The position numbers and the translations under genes were made by a program. Below the pieces are notes generated by a model that was not told the origin of the DNA, searched no databases, and saw only the letters and a program-made list of their open reading frames with translations. DNA of 23,427 bases from Folioceros fuciformis (taxonomy: Eukaryota; Anthocerotophyta; Anthocerotopsida; Anthocerotales), in the NCBI GenBank assembly GCA_049999805.1, contig JBNGIO010005798.1, forward strand, positions 1 to 23,427, in the 5' to 3' direction. This document shows positions 1 through 10,897 of this stretch, one piece after another; the stretch's first letter is position 1, and each line of letters starts with the position of its first letter.

Positions 1-1
1 G

Positions 2-3000
2 TTAGATAGTAAGGATACAGGGAGCAGCGTCATCACGGCCGTGGGGAGCGGCTTGGATGAGAGCAGTAAGTGGGGGCTGGAGAGGACCGTGGCGCACGTG
101 CTCGACATCCCTCCCCTGTCGGCAGACGCCGCGCTGTGCTGCCCGGATAATACCATTCACCCGGAGGCTGTGAGGAACTACTTGGAAATAAGGCTGCAGA
201 GTGTGGATGACACGCAGCCGCGGGACCCCGATGGAGTCTTCGCTGCAGGGAATGGGGTTGTCGCCATGGATAGGGATTCTGCGTCGGGTGATATCGGATT
301 TGATGACGCCTGCTTGCTGCTGGAGAGCAAGTCTAACTTCAGCAGTGCCAGGGCGAATGCATGTGTGTGCAGGGGGCGGTGGATGTACGAGGCCACGCTG
401 GGTACCGCAGGCATACAGCAGCTGGGTTGGGCGACGCTTTCCTGCCCCTTCACTGACGGAGAAGGTGTTGGAGATGCAGCAGACTCCTACGCTTACGATG
501 GCAAAAGGGTGAAGAAGTGGAACGTGAAACAGGAACCTTACGGCCAGGCTTGGGTCACGGGCGATGTTATAGGCTGTTGTATGGACGTGGATGCAGGGAA
601 CATTCACTTTTACAGGAACGGTTTGCCGCTAGGCTTAGCCTTCGTTGGGGTCAAGACTCCTCCTACCGTAGCAGATGGCTACTATCCTGCCATCTCCCTG
701 TCGCACGGTGAACGCTGCCAACTCAATTTCGGAGGCAGGCCCTTCAAACATCCCATCCAGGACTATCTACCTGTGCAAGCTCCGCCCACCGTACGGGAGG
801 GTCTGACCATAGCGTCTGTAAGTGCTGGCGCTGCCTTTCTGTTTGGATCGCTGCAAAGACTTGTGCAGCTGGGTAGCAGAGAGGTAGCTGCTGCCATGCC
901 TCTCGCAGACAGGTTGAGGAGATACACGCCCATTTCGAACGAGGACACTGCCATGCTGGGAGCGGAGATTTGCTCACAGTTAGCCTTGCTTCTCACTACT
1001 GATGCTGCGGCGGATGCCGAGGGAAATTTGGAGTCTTGGAAGGTGGCAGAATATTGCATTTGGGGGTCATTGGTCCCCTTTCTTATTGACCTATACCGTC
1101 CTTGTGCCCCTCACGACGGACCCAGCCTGGATCGTGCATTGGATCTACTTCTTCCATGTTTAGAGAGCATGGATCTGAACCGTACAGTTACTGGCGTGAT
1201 GGATGCCTTGGCTTATGGGTGCAAAACTTCTCCTTTCACTCTAGAGGATCGGCCTTACACTGGGTCTTATCGCTACCTTGCACTCGCCTGTCATCTGTTG
1301 CGGAGCTATGAGTTCATGGCTGTGTGGTGGAAGTCCTCAAAATTCCAAGAGGGTGTCGAAGGCCTACTTACACGGAAAGGCCCTAATAAGCACGATCTTG
1401 AAGTGTTGATGCCAACAGTCTGGTGGCCCGGATCGCGGGAGGATTTGTGTTCAGAGCAGAACATGAAGCATGCCGCCAATTCTCTATTCAAAGCTATCAC
1501 TAAGGTAAAATTTTCTGATTTGAAACTGGTGAGCTGTTTGAGCTCGACGTGTCCTCTCTTTCTTCCTTCGGTGCAATTAGATGCCTTTTCATCCGACAAC
1601 ACTGCTAACCCTGTTGAAATTGTTGCAGGTTGAGGAGCTGCAATGGGACCTTTGCCGCCGCCTGCTCCATTTTGTGCCACCTTGCAGCACCGAGCCTCAT
1701 ACTGCGCAGGTTCCAGGGCTTGTCTTCAGGCAGTTGTTGCGGAATCTTATTGATAAGAACCGGGGTGCAAACAGGAATGTACCTCCACCTGGACTGTCTG
1801 ACAACTCTGTCCTTGTTTCTGCATACTGTGTACTGCTTCGTTTCCTCTCGGAGGGGTTGTCAAGTGAGGATCTTATAGATAGTGAGAAGGAGCAGGATGG
1901 ATCCAGTGGTTTCCTTCATCGAGGGGGAAAACTACGTTTCCCTGTGAGCGTATTTCTGAAGCAGGATTCGTACATCAATGAATTTGCACGACTTGGTGGA
2001 ACATTCAGCCACGTTTCTAAAATATACCCTGCCAGTGCAGAGGATCTCACTGTCGTTGAATGGGATGAAGGCTGTGTAGATGATGACAACAAAGTCTATC
2101 ACGATAGCAAGCACAAACCCTGCTGTTGTTTGGAGGGGGAGTATGCTTCTGGTAGTGATGGCAAGACTGCCGTTAGAGGTGGGGAGAAAGCCGTCAATCA
2201 AACTCAGAATACTCCAGCTGCAAGTGGCTTGAGCGAACGTAGTAATCACCTGAGCAGTGACTTCAATAGGAGAACGTGCACCAGTCTCATTCAGGAAGAT
2301 AAGCCTGATTCAAGTGGGCGAGTGGATGACTCCAGCTTAGACAACCTGCTACCAAGCAAAAGCAAGAGGATAGGGTTCAGGTCAATGAAGGAACTTTGTG
2401 AAGCCATAAGGGAGGAAGAGCTGCTGGATTCTATGGTTCTGCTTTACCATCTTGGACTTGCCTCCAATTTCAAACAGGTTCTTTTCATGAGCTGCCACTA
2501 TTCTGTCAGCTTGTCCCGGGAGTCTCTTTCGTTCGTCCCCAATCAGCGTGCTAAAGTACCGATGTTGAGTTTGTTACCTGTGGAGCAAGAGTTTGGGAAT
2601 ATTAATCGGGCAAATGCTATTGTCAAATCTGCTGCAAGCATTTGGACCAAAATTTGGCCTGTGTCTGGACCAACTCGTTGCTGTTTAGGGCTGAGTGCTG
2701 GGGCAGGAGTCTGTTGTTTGCCATCTACATATTCTGAGTTGCATTTTTGTGCGTTTTTGGTGTGCTGGAACAGGCTTCGCACTGTATGCAGCATCAAATA
2801 CAATTTATCAGTCACCTGGATGACACTGACCGTCAGATTCGTGCAGAGAAGAGTTCAAGTGACCAGCTGAAAAGACTAAAAGAGGCTCGAACAGTGTACA
2901 GAGAGGACCTTATAGAGTGTGTACGACAATGCACCTGGTATGTCCGTCACGTCCTATCCCTGTTGGGTGCCGAGTTTTGAAGGTCTGAAGCTGACAGGAG

Positions 3001-5266
3001 GTGAAGTAACTGTTGTATAATCCAGTATTTGCCTGACTTGTTTGAAGCTACGTAACTATGGTAAATAAACGAACTATGGTTCTGCTTGTGTCGTCCTAAC
3101 TCGCCCACTTCACAGGTTTCGGGTTTCGTTGTTTTCGAGGTGGAAGCAACGGGGAATGTATGCCACATGCATGTGGATTGTCCAACTCCTGCTAGTGCTC
3201 AGCAAGAACGACCGCATTTTTCGATACATTCCTGAGTTCTACGTGGAAACACTGGTAATTTGTCAGGAGCAGGTTCACTAGGGGTGTGGATGATCTTTCC
3301 AGTTAGATTTGCATTGATGCCATCGGTTGCCTCCTTTTTGCTGCAGGTGGATACTTTCCACGCATTACGCAGGAGTGATCCACCTTTTGTGCCACCTTCT
3401 GCTCTTATTCAACACGGGCTTGCTCCTCTTGTACGTTGCAACCTGTTTTGAATTGTCGTGTTTTAAACATCTTGTGTTATGTGCAGGCAACATGCTAACA
3501 GCGGTGTGTCCTTTTCACAGGTCACCTTCCTTGTCACACATTTTAATGATCAAAGGATAGTGAACTCGGATATCAGAGATGTTCTCCTTCAGTCTATTTC
3601 GGTCTTGGTGCAGTATAAGGAGCATGTAATTGCCTTCGAGAACAACCAGGCAGCTCGAGAGGGGATGATTGGGGCCCTTCTTTCAGCGTTTGACAACCGA
3701 TTTTGGATTCCTGTGTCAAACATCCTACTTCGGCTCTGCAAAGGCAAAGGATTTGGAGCATCGAAAGGCTCTCCCCATGGTGAACCTTTCTCGTTTGTTT
3801 TCCAGGTAGTAATTTTTTTCTTTCTGCTTTAGCCTTTAGCCTTGGGTGGTTCGGCTTCTGGTGCGTCAAAGAATGCCGTAGATGGTTAGCATGGAATATG
3901 GAAAAGAGTCTGCTGCACTGTGGGTTGGCTGAACTGAATTGTGGTTTCTCGTCTTGGGAGCAGCAATTGCTACGGACGACGTGCATCCTCGATGACAAGC
4001 TGTTCAGTTCTTTTCTTAATCGGCTGTTCAACACCTTGAATTGGACAATAACTGAGTTTTCAGTATCAATAAAGGAGATGCAGGAGCTTCCTGACAAGCG
4101 ACAGGTGCACTGATGATTTTTTTGCTACTGCTGTTTAATTCTATAGAACGCTTAAGACAGTGAGTCGGTGGTGGTCGTAGAATGAAGGCGTGATCAGGTG
4201 GTTTCCATAGCTTCGTCACCCATGAAATGACATACTTTCACAGGTACCTGAAGTGCAGCAGAGAAAGTGCACGATTATGTTTGAGTTATCATGCAACCTT
4301 GCAAGAATTCTCGAGTTCTTCACACAAGAGTTACCGCAAGCATTTCTAGTGGGTGCTGAGATGAACCTCATCAGGCTATGTGAACTGATAATCTTTGTGT
4401 TGAATCACACGACATCCAGTGCCGATGCTCAGCTCTTTGACAGGCAAGAATACAGTACATACTTGTTAAGTTTGTTTGTGAACTCCTGTAGACGGCACTT
4501 GTGAGGCGCTGACTGGGATATTTCACGCTTGCAACAGCACCCTCAGATTGCAGGGTCAGTCGTTGGAGAAGGTGAACAGGTCAATGATCCTTGCTCCTCT
4601 AGTGGGCATTGTTCTAAACTTAGCGGCTGCGAGGGATGCTGAGAACCATGGCATGGCACATGATATTGCACATGCGATTGCCAATGTAGATGCTTCATCA
4701 GGAGCTCTGACGAACTTCCAGTATTTACTCGAGTATAACTGGGTATGGCAGAAGTGGATGCGGAGGAGCATGGTTGTGGCTTGACTTAAGTATGAGTTAT
4801 TCTACCCTTGGGGTTGCTTATGTTAGATAGCGTGCTGCAGGGAACATCGTTCAAGGGCGATCCATCTCTGAGAAGGGTGCCGGAGCTGCAATTGTTTGTG
4901 AAAAAGCTGCAGAGAGAGACTGAGGAGGCAAGTCAAAGGGCAACTGAAGAAGAGCTCCTAGCTGCAATTGCAGCTTCTGTTGACGAGGGTAAGGAGCCAG
5001 CACTGGTGTCAGATCCTACTCCATGCAGTTTACGGACCCCTGCTTGTCCTAACTTCCAGTATGTCGCAGGGATGATTGGAGGGAGCGAAGACAGGGTGGA
5101 TAAGGTGGAGGTTTGTAGCATATGCTATGCTTGTGAGATCGACACCATGTTCAAGCCTTGCAAGCACCAATCCTGTTTGCGCTGCATCTCACGGCATCTG
5201 TTAAATAATCAGCGCTGTTTTTTCTGCAATGCAACCATAGCCGAGCTGTCTTCTCTCTCTGAGTGA
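2..5266 (+). CDS. RKP: RKP/KPC1-like SPRY and RING-finger E3 ubiquitin ligase (5' partial)
   Basis: Likely E3 ubiquitin ligase related to Arabidopsis RKP and animal KPC1/RNF123, which target CDK inhibitors (established for those homologs). I read ten exons: 2-1504, 1629-2477, 2774-2937, 3116-3254, 3347-3430, 3521-3805, 3964-4104, 4244-4443, 4538-4742, 4841-5266. All joins keep frame and give about 1331 visible residues; Arabidopsis RKP is about 1280. An SPRY domain lies at about 265-750, with the typical SYAYDGKRVKKWN segment. Long helical conserved blocks follow, e.g. FLNRLFNTLNWTITEFSVSI in exon 7. A C3HC4 RING (CSIC, then CKHQSC, CISRH, CFFC) occupies about 5114-5227 at the C terminus. The frame is open to the window edge, so the true start is upstream. 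The GTG at 41 is not a start. Identity is secure from matching block order; the substrate is inferred only. Confidence 0.95.
4444..4537 (+). other. GC-AG intron in the RKP gene
   Basis: The donor reads AG then GCAAGA, and the acceptor is the CAACAG ending at 4537. Only this pairing joins the two flanking exons in the frame shared with RKP homologs, giving LFDSTLRLQGQSLEKVNRS across the join. No GT donor nearby does the same. GC-AG introns are a known minor class spliced by the major spliceosome. Confidence 0.8.
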
Positions 5267-6125
5267 GAGGTGAGATAGGCCAGCTGGTTATGGGCGGGTT
5301 CTCGAGACGCAAGGGGTAGAATGGTAACACTTACTGCCAATTGATATGGAAAGCTGTGTTGTCTGATGTGGTTGGTGGTCTCCGTCTCATGTGTGATCCA
5401 ATTCTGGATAGGTGAGTGCACCTTCTCCGTAAGGTGGGTGTGCTTGGTGCGTTGTTGTGGGAAGTCTGATCCGACTTCTCGGCCTTCAGAATTGTATGTG
5501 TTCATTACAGGGCACCACCTGGGAGAACGTACCGTTCAATTGTATACCTATACCTTTCTGGCCAGGCAAGTAGCATGTCACTTTTGGACATCAAAGGAAA
5601 CCCTCAGGATCTGGATCCAAAAGTCTGTATATTTTTTGTAAGCGACAGAAATAAAGTTAGAATTTTACAAAGTGAGTGCGGAAAGAGGTTCTGCATCGTG
5701 GATGTTTACAACGAACATGGCAAAAGCGTTAACGTTGATTATGGAGACTAAGTTCACAGCTTCGTACAGGGGAGGGGTGTCCTTGGTGCAAGTAGCGTTG
5801 TGGTGCAAGTTGCCAGGGTGCCAGGCCCCATGACGTGCCGTTGGTGCAACAATTGACTCTGCAACAATTTGACTGATCCCCTCCATGCTGGGTACGCATA
5901 GATACCTGGTGGACTGACTACAATGGCAATTCTTACACTGGATTAGAAGTTTATCAGAGAACAAAGAAGAGCAAAGCTCTTCCAGAACACGGGCATCCTG
6001 CATGATGGAGCGGAGGTTCCGAGGGGAGCTATCCAATTCTGCTGGTGCTGATTTCCATCGCCCAATTCGAAGTTGGTTGGACTCTGGCCAAATACGGCCA
6101 CAAGCTTACCATGCGTCCCAGTCGC
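5267..6125. other. Convergent 3' flanks of RKP and the alpha/beta hydrolase gene
   Basis: No gene supported here. RKP ends at 5266 on the plus strand and the hydrolase stop is at 6126 on the minus strand, so the stretch should hold both 3' UTRs. An AATAAA at 5650-5655 on the plus strand is a candidate RKP polyadenylation signal. An unbroken minus-strand frame of 123 codons at 5665-6036 shows no recognisable motif and lies where the hydrolase 3' UTR is expected. Confidence 0.5.
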
Positions 6126-7841
6126 TCAACAATATGTCGCAACGAACCTCTCCACCAACGGGTTCACCAGGTTGGGTGCCTCATCCTGAACGAGCGCACG
6201 TTCCGATAAGAGGCCGGCCAGTTCATGAAAGCTTCAGGTGGTGGCAGGTGGTGTATGTAGCACGAACCTGTGGACAATGGCCCACATTGGGCAGCACGAC
6301 AAACTCCTGCACTGTGTCAAACTCTTGATACGCTTTCCCTAAAGCAAGAGGTTCCCAAGGATCCTTCTCGCCCCATCCAAACCAGACGGGACACTGCAGT
6401 ACAGGCCGTACAAGATTAGCGAGGTTCAAGCACGCATCTGCTTGGCTGCCTATGACTGACGACTTGCCAGCAACAACCTACCTTGACGAAAGGGAGCATG
6501 TCTTCAGGCAGGGGGCCCCCAGAGTAGCATATGAAGTCCAAGAACACGTCCACTGCTCCTGGCTGCAGACCTGGTCCCAGAATGAGCTCCACGAGCTCGT
6601 CCGTCACAGCACTGTCATCATGATAGCACTGCAAAAGCACGCTCACAGAAGCGTCAATCAACAGCCGGCGAAAGCACCGGGTGCCGGAGCCGCTGCCATA
6701 TCAATTTTCACCTCACACAGGATCCTCTTCACTGCATCTGGCTTTGCCACCGCCTTGAAAAACCTCTTCCCGATATCTGTGTTTCTGCAGCAGCTCCCGG
6801 AAACCAGGTACAGTCAAGTGAGAACCCCCGGGCGCGACGGTGTACACTTGGCCCAGGAGTTTGCTTGCCCACACAAGTGCTGGCCACAACTAACCTTAAA
6901 ACATCCTGCAGAGCTTTCACAAATGGGCGAGCATACCAGGCCTGCTTCTTGAGGTGCAGCATACGCAGCGATATATTGAGCAACAGCAAACCCCTCACAG
7001 CACCCGGCTCCAGCACCGCTGCCTGTAGGCCAACCACGCCTGCAAAGCACGTCACAGCTTGGTTTCCCAACAACGTGCACTGAAGCGGCAATGTGGCACA
7101 ATCACGACCAACCTCCAACCGAGTTGCAGATCACGAAAGGACGGTCGTTGATCACCTCCGCAGAGAAACTCAAAATCTGCTTAGCCCACGACTCAAACGT
7201 ATAGGGAGATTCGGGCTGAGACCTCGGCTTATCCGAATAGCCATACCCCAGCAGGTCGATGGCAAACACTCTGTGTGACGTGGCCAGCACAGGTATGTTC
7301 TTCCGCCAATGGTCACTGCATACTCCCCCAATTCAGCTCCCTCGGCACATAATCCTTCCTCTTGCCGAAAATCAAAACAACATAGCACTCTACCAGTTGG
7401 CTCCGAACCCATGAACCAGCAACAGCGCAGGGCCTTCCTCTCCCGCAAATTGGTAGCGTATGTTATAGTCTCCCCATTTCCAAATGCTGCAATGCAAGCA
7501 CGCAATCCAACGAAATCCCGTTTGAGAATCAAACTGCCTCAGCTCTTGTTCTGTAAATCAAGCACCCTGGACAAACACCTCGTTTGCACAGCAGGTATTG
7601 TTGATGGCAAGGTTAGAGCAGCCTCCTGCTCCGCCCCGGGACTGTCTTCTCGCATCTGTAGAGCTCGCACTCCTGTCCTGCTCCTGCGTCTAGCCATGGC
7701 AGCCCTCGAAGAGCCTGCTCGGTTGCACCCACATTCACGCCTGATGCTCAGAGGGCTCGCACAATTCGTGACGGCCCGCTGCGCCCGAGACGCAACGGGA
7801 AAACACGCTCCCAAAGCTGAGGACGCTGCCATCGTGCACAC
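6126..7841 (-). CDS. Plastid-type alpha/beta hydrolase (At5g19850-like)
   Basis: Alpha/beta-fold serine hydrolase of the plant group containing At5g19850, distant kin of chlorophyll-dephytylating enzymes; its substrate is not known to me. Eight exons on the minus strand: 7841-7579, 7486-7394, 7315-7113, 7039-6895, 6784-6712, 6628-6482, 6393-6268, 6185-6126. They keep frame and give 369 residues (Arabidopsis homolog about 360). Visible: HGFGAN oxyanion region, DLLGYGYSDKP, a nucleophile elbow ICNSVGG (catalytic Ser), WGEKDPWEP (likely catalytic Asp) and NVGHCPQ (catalytic His). The first roughly 60 residues are rich in Ala, Ser and Arg with few acids, like a chloroplast transit peptide. Two ATGs are possible, 7841 or 7832; the second gives a more typical MAASS start. 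Convergent with RKP; tRNA-Leu lies just upstream. Confidence 0.92.
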
Positions 7842-7900
7842 GGTGGAGTCAGGCCGTCTTGCGATGACTGAAATGGGAACAGTGCATCACATTTGTAAAA

Positions 7901-7910
7901 CAATATATAA
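7901..7910 (+). promoter_or_regulatory. TATA-like element upstream of tRNA-Leu
   Basis: CAATATATAA sits about 30 nt before the 5' end of the mature tRNA. Plant nuclear tRNA genes often carry TATA-like and CAA elements in this zone in addition to the internal A and B boxes. Function here is inferred from position. Confidence 0.45.
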
Positions 7911-7938
7911 TTTTATCACATCACGTACGTTGTGCATC

Positions 7939-8022
7939 GTCAGGATGGCCGAGTGGTCTAAGGCGCCAGACTCAAGTTCTGGTCTTCGAAAGGGGGCGTG
8001 GGTTCAAATCCCACTTCTGACA
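7939..8022 (+). tRNA. tRNA-Leu (anticodon CAA)
   Basis: An 84-nt gene. The acceptor stem GTCAGGA pairs with TTCTGAC (one G-U pair), with discriminator A at 8022. The A box TGGCCGAGTGG and B box GGTTCAAATCC are present. The anticodon stem CCAGA/TCTGG encloses CTCAAGT, so the anticodon is CAA (7973-7975), reading UUG. The extra arm is long, as expected for class II tRNA-Leu. There is no intron, the 3' CCA is not encoded, and a T-run follows: a normal nuclear, Pol III-transcribed gene. Confidence 0.96.
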
Positions 8023-8033
8023 AATTCATCTGA

Positions 8034-8038
8034 TTTTT
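8034..8038 (+). terminator. Pol III terminator of tRNA-Leu
   Basis: A TTTTT run starts 12 nt after the tRNA end, followed by a second TTTT after one G. Confidence 0.75.
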
Positions 8039-8648
8039 GTTTTCTTACTTTCAGTTCAGGAACAATTTGGGCCTGTTGAAATTTAACGAAAATGATATGA
8101 AGACCTTCGACGCAAAATTATTTGCCGAGGTCGAGTGGCCGACCGTTTATAGCTTTAAAAAAAAATGTGACGGATTGAATACCAATGTAAACTGTAATCA
8201 TAGCACACTACGGTCTAAAAAGGTTGGTGAAATCTTCTCAGTCTGCCAACTCATTGGAAAGAGAATGGCCGCCACACGCATAAAGAGGATGGAGGTTCGA
8301 CAGCTATGCGAAAATAGCGCCATTTCGCCCACTGTGTGTCGGCGCCGCTGCAGGGCGTGTGGCTCACAGCCAGCTAGGAACGTGTTCCTGCCGCTTTCAC
8401 GTTGGACGAGCCTTTGTTTTGGTTCCGCGGGGCCCGCCTGCAATTTTGCGCTCTGGCGGACGACGTCAGCCTTAGACGTTTGTAACTGGCGCGATGGGCT
8501 TGCATCGCTGATCTCGGTTCTGTGAGTCGCGAGTGGAGCGTAGGTGGAAGAAGAGCGGTGTCGCTGCCACTATCGCGTCCCACTGCTGCAAGAGTTGCCG
8601 TTTGATTGAGCGCCGAGGATATAGCAGTGGAGCAGGCAGACGGGAAGC
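8039..8648 (+). other. Upstream region and 5' UTR of the DUF1223 gene
   Basis: About 600 bases between the tRNA terminator and the DUF1223 start. No protein or RNA gene is supported. Frames open across part of it (for example 8037-8525) lack family motifs. The last 250 bases are GC-rich and likely hold the promoter and leader of the downstream gene. I did not find a convincing TATA box. Confidence 0.4.
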
Positions 8649-9530
8649 ATGGCCCGGTTTTCGTGCTGCTTCGGGTCCAGATCTGGGGGAGACAAGGGGA
8701 GCAAGGTGGAGGATGCCAAGGCGGCTGCAGCTACGGCGGAAGGTAAGGGACAGAAGCAACAGCAGCAGCAGCAGGAGCAGCAACAGCAGAAGAAGGGAGG
8801 AGGGAAGGGAACGAGCTCGAGCGCTGTGCTGGTGGAATTTTTTACCTCGCAAGGATGTAGCTCCTGCCCGCCCGCGGATCTGGTGATGTCGAGGCTGGCA
8901 CAGGAGGGAGCGGGCGTGGTGCCTGTGGTGGTGTTGGCGTACCATGTGGATATTTGGGACCACCTAGGGTGGCGGGATCCATTCGGCAGCAGCGCCTGGA
9001 GCTTGCGCCAGCGGACCTACGCGGAGGTGTTGCAGCAGGACTCCATCTGCACGCCGCAAGCTGTGGTCCAGGGAGCGGCACATTGCATCCCCAGCACGGC
9101 CGGAGAACTTGGCGGCCTTATTGCCGCGGCGAAGCGCTTTCCTCCTGCCGACTTGCACCTGGCCTTCTCGAGGCCCGCGGCTGATCAGCTCAAGGTTACG
9201 GGATTCGTTGTTCCTAAGCTTAAGATCGAGGATGACTCCAAGGTGGACGTCATGGTGGCGCTGTTTGAGGATAATCTGGTCACCATGTGCAGCAAGGGGG
9301 AGAACATAGGACGAACACTGACCAACGACTCCGTGGTTCGGGCCTTGGAGAGGTTGTGCACCCTGGAGCATCCGCTGCCTGCCAAGAAAGGCAAGGGGGA
9401 TTCGGAGGTGATGCTCCCACTGTGGCAGGGTTTTGGCAGGGCCCGCGCCGGTGTTGCAGTCTTCCTGCAGAATCAGAGAACCAAGCAGGTTTATGGAGCG
9501 CAGCGAATTGAGCTGCCTGAGAATTTGTGA
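8649..9530 (+). CDS. DUF1223 family thioredoxin-fold protein
   Basis: A 293-residue single-exon protein of the DUF1223 family, a thioredoxin-like group common in bacteria and also found in plants; its biochemical role is not established. Residues 1-57 are a low-complexity leader: a basic, Cys-containing start (MARFSCCFG), then an Ala/Lys/Gln-rich linker with a polyglutamine tract. The domain begins near residue 58 with VLVEFFTSQGCSSCPPADLV, holding the CSSC redox-type motif, followed by LAYHVDIWDHLGWRDPF and YTP-like TPQAVVQG, all in family order. The frame closes with ELPENL. No introns, unlike its neighbours. The leader does not look like a bacterial signal peptide; the paired Cys near the N terminus could allow lipid attachment (inference). 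Confidence 0.92.
   Translation: MARFSCCFGSRSGGDKGSKVEDAKAAAATAEGKGQKQQQQQQEQQQQKKGGGKGTSSSAVLVEFFTSQGCSSCPPADLVMSRLAQEGAGVVPVVVLAYHVDIWDHLGWRDPFGSSAWSLRQRTYAEVLQQDSICTPQAVVQGAAHCIPSTAGELGGLIAAAKRFPPADLHLAFSRPAADQLKVTGFVVPKLKIEDDSKVDVMVALFEDNLVTMCSKGENIGRTLTNDSVVRALERLCTLEHPLPAKKGKGDSEVMLPLWQGFGRARAGVAVFLQNQRTKQVYGAQRIELPENL
8757..8789 (+). repeat. CAG/CAA trinucleotide tract in the DUF1223 gene
   Basis: An interrupted CAG/CAA run encodes six Gln, one Glu and four Gln, flanked by lysines. It lies in the linker before the DUF1223 domain, so length changes would be tolerated in frame. Confidence 0.9.
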
Positions 9531-10262
9531 GCTTGGTCAGCTCCTTTCCTCCCTGGCGTAATGGAACCGAGCTTGGAGCTTGCTTGGATGTAGCAGGCCA
9601 AAGAGGCTAGGGACATTTTTTTTCTCCAGCCTTCTCTGTTTGGGTGGATGATACCAAAATTCTTTCTTAGTGTGTTGTATACCTAGTAAGCTAGTGACTG
9701 TGTGATCGACTCGGTCAGCAGCCGGCATAGTTCTAGAGCCCATGTGCTCTCGCACATCCTCAGCAACTTAATTTGGCCAGCATGTGGAGATTCTGGGATG
9801 AATGCAGCTAGGTGAATGCAGCGGTGGCAGCTGTCTCCTCCGAAAGCCTTGCATCGTGGTCACTTCTCTCTTTCTCGGCAGGTACTAAATGGGATTTTTA
9901 TCATCCATGATGAGGATGCGTTGACAACAGTCTCATCAGGACTGGTGTTGAGAGCGGATTCAAAGTTGCCCGCTGATACTTTCTCCGTCCCCGACGAGAC
10001 CAGCGTTTCGAGGCTGACAGCTCGAAGTCTCATTGCGGCATCAGTGCTGTGGGAGAACGTGTTGTCGGAGTTGCATTGGATTGCCTTGCAGCGTACATTG
10101 TTTTATAACGGATAATGTGCTACGCATTCCAGATTCCAGTGTGGCTGTGGGTGCAAATTAGATTCTTCTTCTTCCCAGGTATAGTAGATCCTTCAGTTGG
10201 CTTGAGATGGCCCATTGACGTCTGTTGTCTTAAACATATGCTTTCCTAATAGATTTGCTCAG
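9531..10262. other. DUF1223 3' flank with an unidentified open segment
   Basis: After the DUF1223 stop no gene is firmly supported. A plus-strand segment 9882-10115 is preceded by a pyrimidine-rich stretch ending in CGGCAG, like a splice acceptor, and stays open for 77 codons. Its product begins VLNGIFIIHDEDALTTVSS, which looks protein-like, but I do not recognise it. It may be an exon of a small unknown gene, part of a long 3' UTR, or the remains of a gene. Confidence 0.3.
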
Positions 10263-10346
10263 GTGGATACGTGCTACATAGAAGTGGATTCGTGCTACAT
10301 ACAATTGGATTCGTGCTACATAGAATTGGATTCGTGCTATGTAGAT
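10263..10346. repeat. 21-bp minisatellite, four copies
   Basis: Four adjacent 21-nt units (10263, 10284, 10305, 10326) share the core GGATTCGTGCTACATA. The first has one change in the core and the last two to three. Because 21 is a multiple of three, the array is open as heptapeptide repeats on both strands. Confidence 0.9.
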
Positions 10347-10496
10347 GTGTATTCCTTCATATACCAAGTTTCTAGATTCATTTATATATTTGGTGGACTG
10401 AAGGACGTCACGCAAGGATCAATTAGCTTCCCTGTGATATAGAAAATCAATTGTACCAAGTAATTTGTTGGCGTATGGATTTATGCGCTGTCTCAG

Positions 10497-10838
10497 GTGG
10501 GGCATTTCCTCCCTCATGCAGTTGTCGTACCTGAAAGATGCATATGGACAAACGAATGGGAGGGTGGCAGGTTCAGTGCTGCCAGCAACGAGGAGCTCAG
10601 TGCGTTACTCACTGATCGGTATGGCGCACTCATCCAAGCTCGATTGGAGTGGCCCACTTGGGCTAGCAGACTCACCCGACTCTTTAGTATGGGACTTGCC
10701 ATTCTTCGAGGATTCTTTGTTGCAAGGTCCTTTATTACCAGGCAGCAGATAAATGGCTTAAACACATATGAGAACTTGAAAGAACAAACAACCTGTTCCG
10801 TTTTCCTGTACAGGTCTGTTTTACATAAGTGTTCATAG
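10497..10838 (+). other. Unidentified open segment, possible exon
   Basis: Preceded by TGTCTCAG, an acceptor-like sequence, the frame is open for 113 codons beginning VGHFLPHAVVVPERCIW. It has no recognised domain and no ATG at its head. It could join the open segment at 9882-10115 as exons of one unknown gene, but I could not fix donors or a start. Treat as hypothetical. Confidence 0.25.
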
Positions 10839-10897
10839 TACATGTATGTACTCGCACCGTGTTTTCGCGATTAACACGAGTTTCGCTTGTGAACAGT

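Noticed and set aside
41-1633. Reading frame with GTG at 41 as the start of the first gene
   Set aside because: The same frame is open back to position 2 and RKP homologs have more N-terminal sequence, so the GTG is an internal valine; the frame past 1504 is intron.
5665-6036. Minus-strand frame of 123 codons
   Set aside because: No recognisable domain, and it lies in the expected 3' UTR of the hydrolase gene, directly downstream of its stop.
6452-7083. Plus-strand open frames over the hydrolase gene
   Set aside because: They are antisense to well-supported minus-strand exons and show no family motifs.
8037-8525. Plus-strand frame of 162 codons after the tRNA
   Set aside because: It begins in the Pol III terminator region, with no motif and no initiation context; better explained as upstream DNA of DUF1223.
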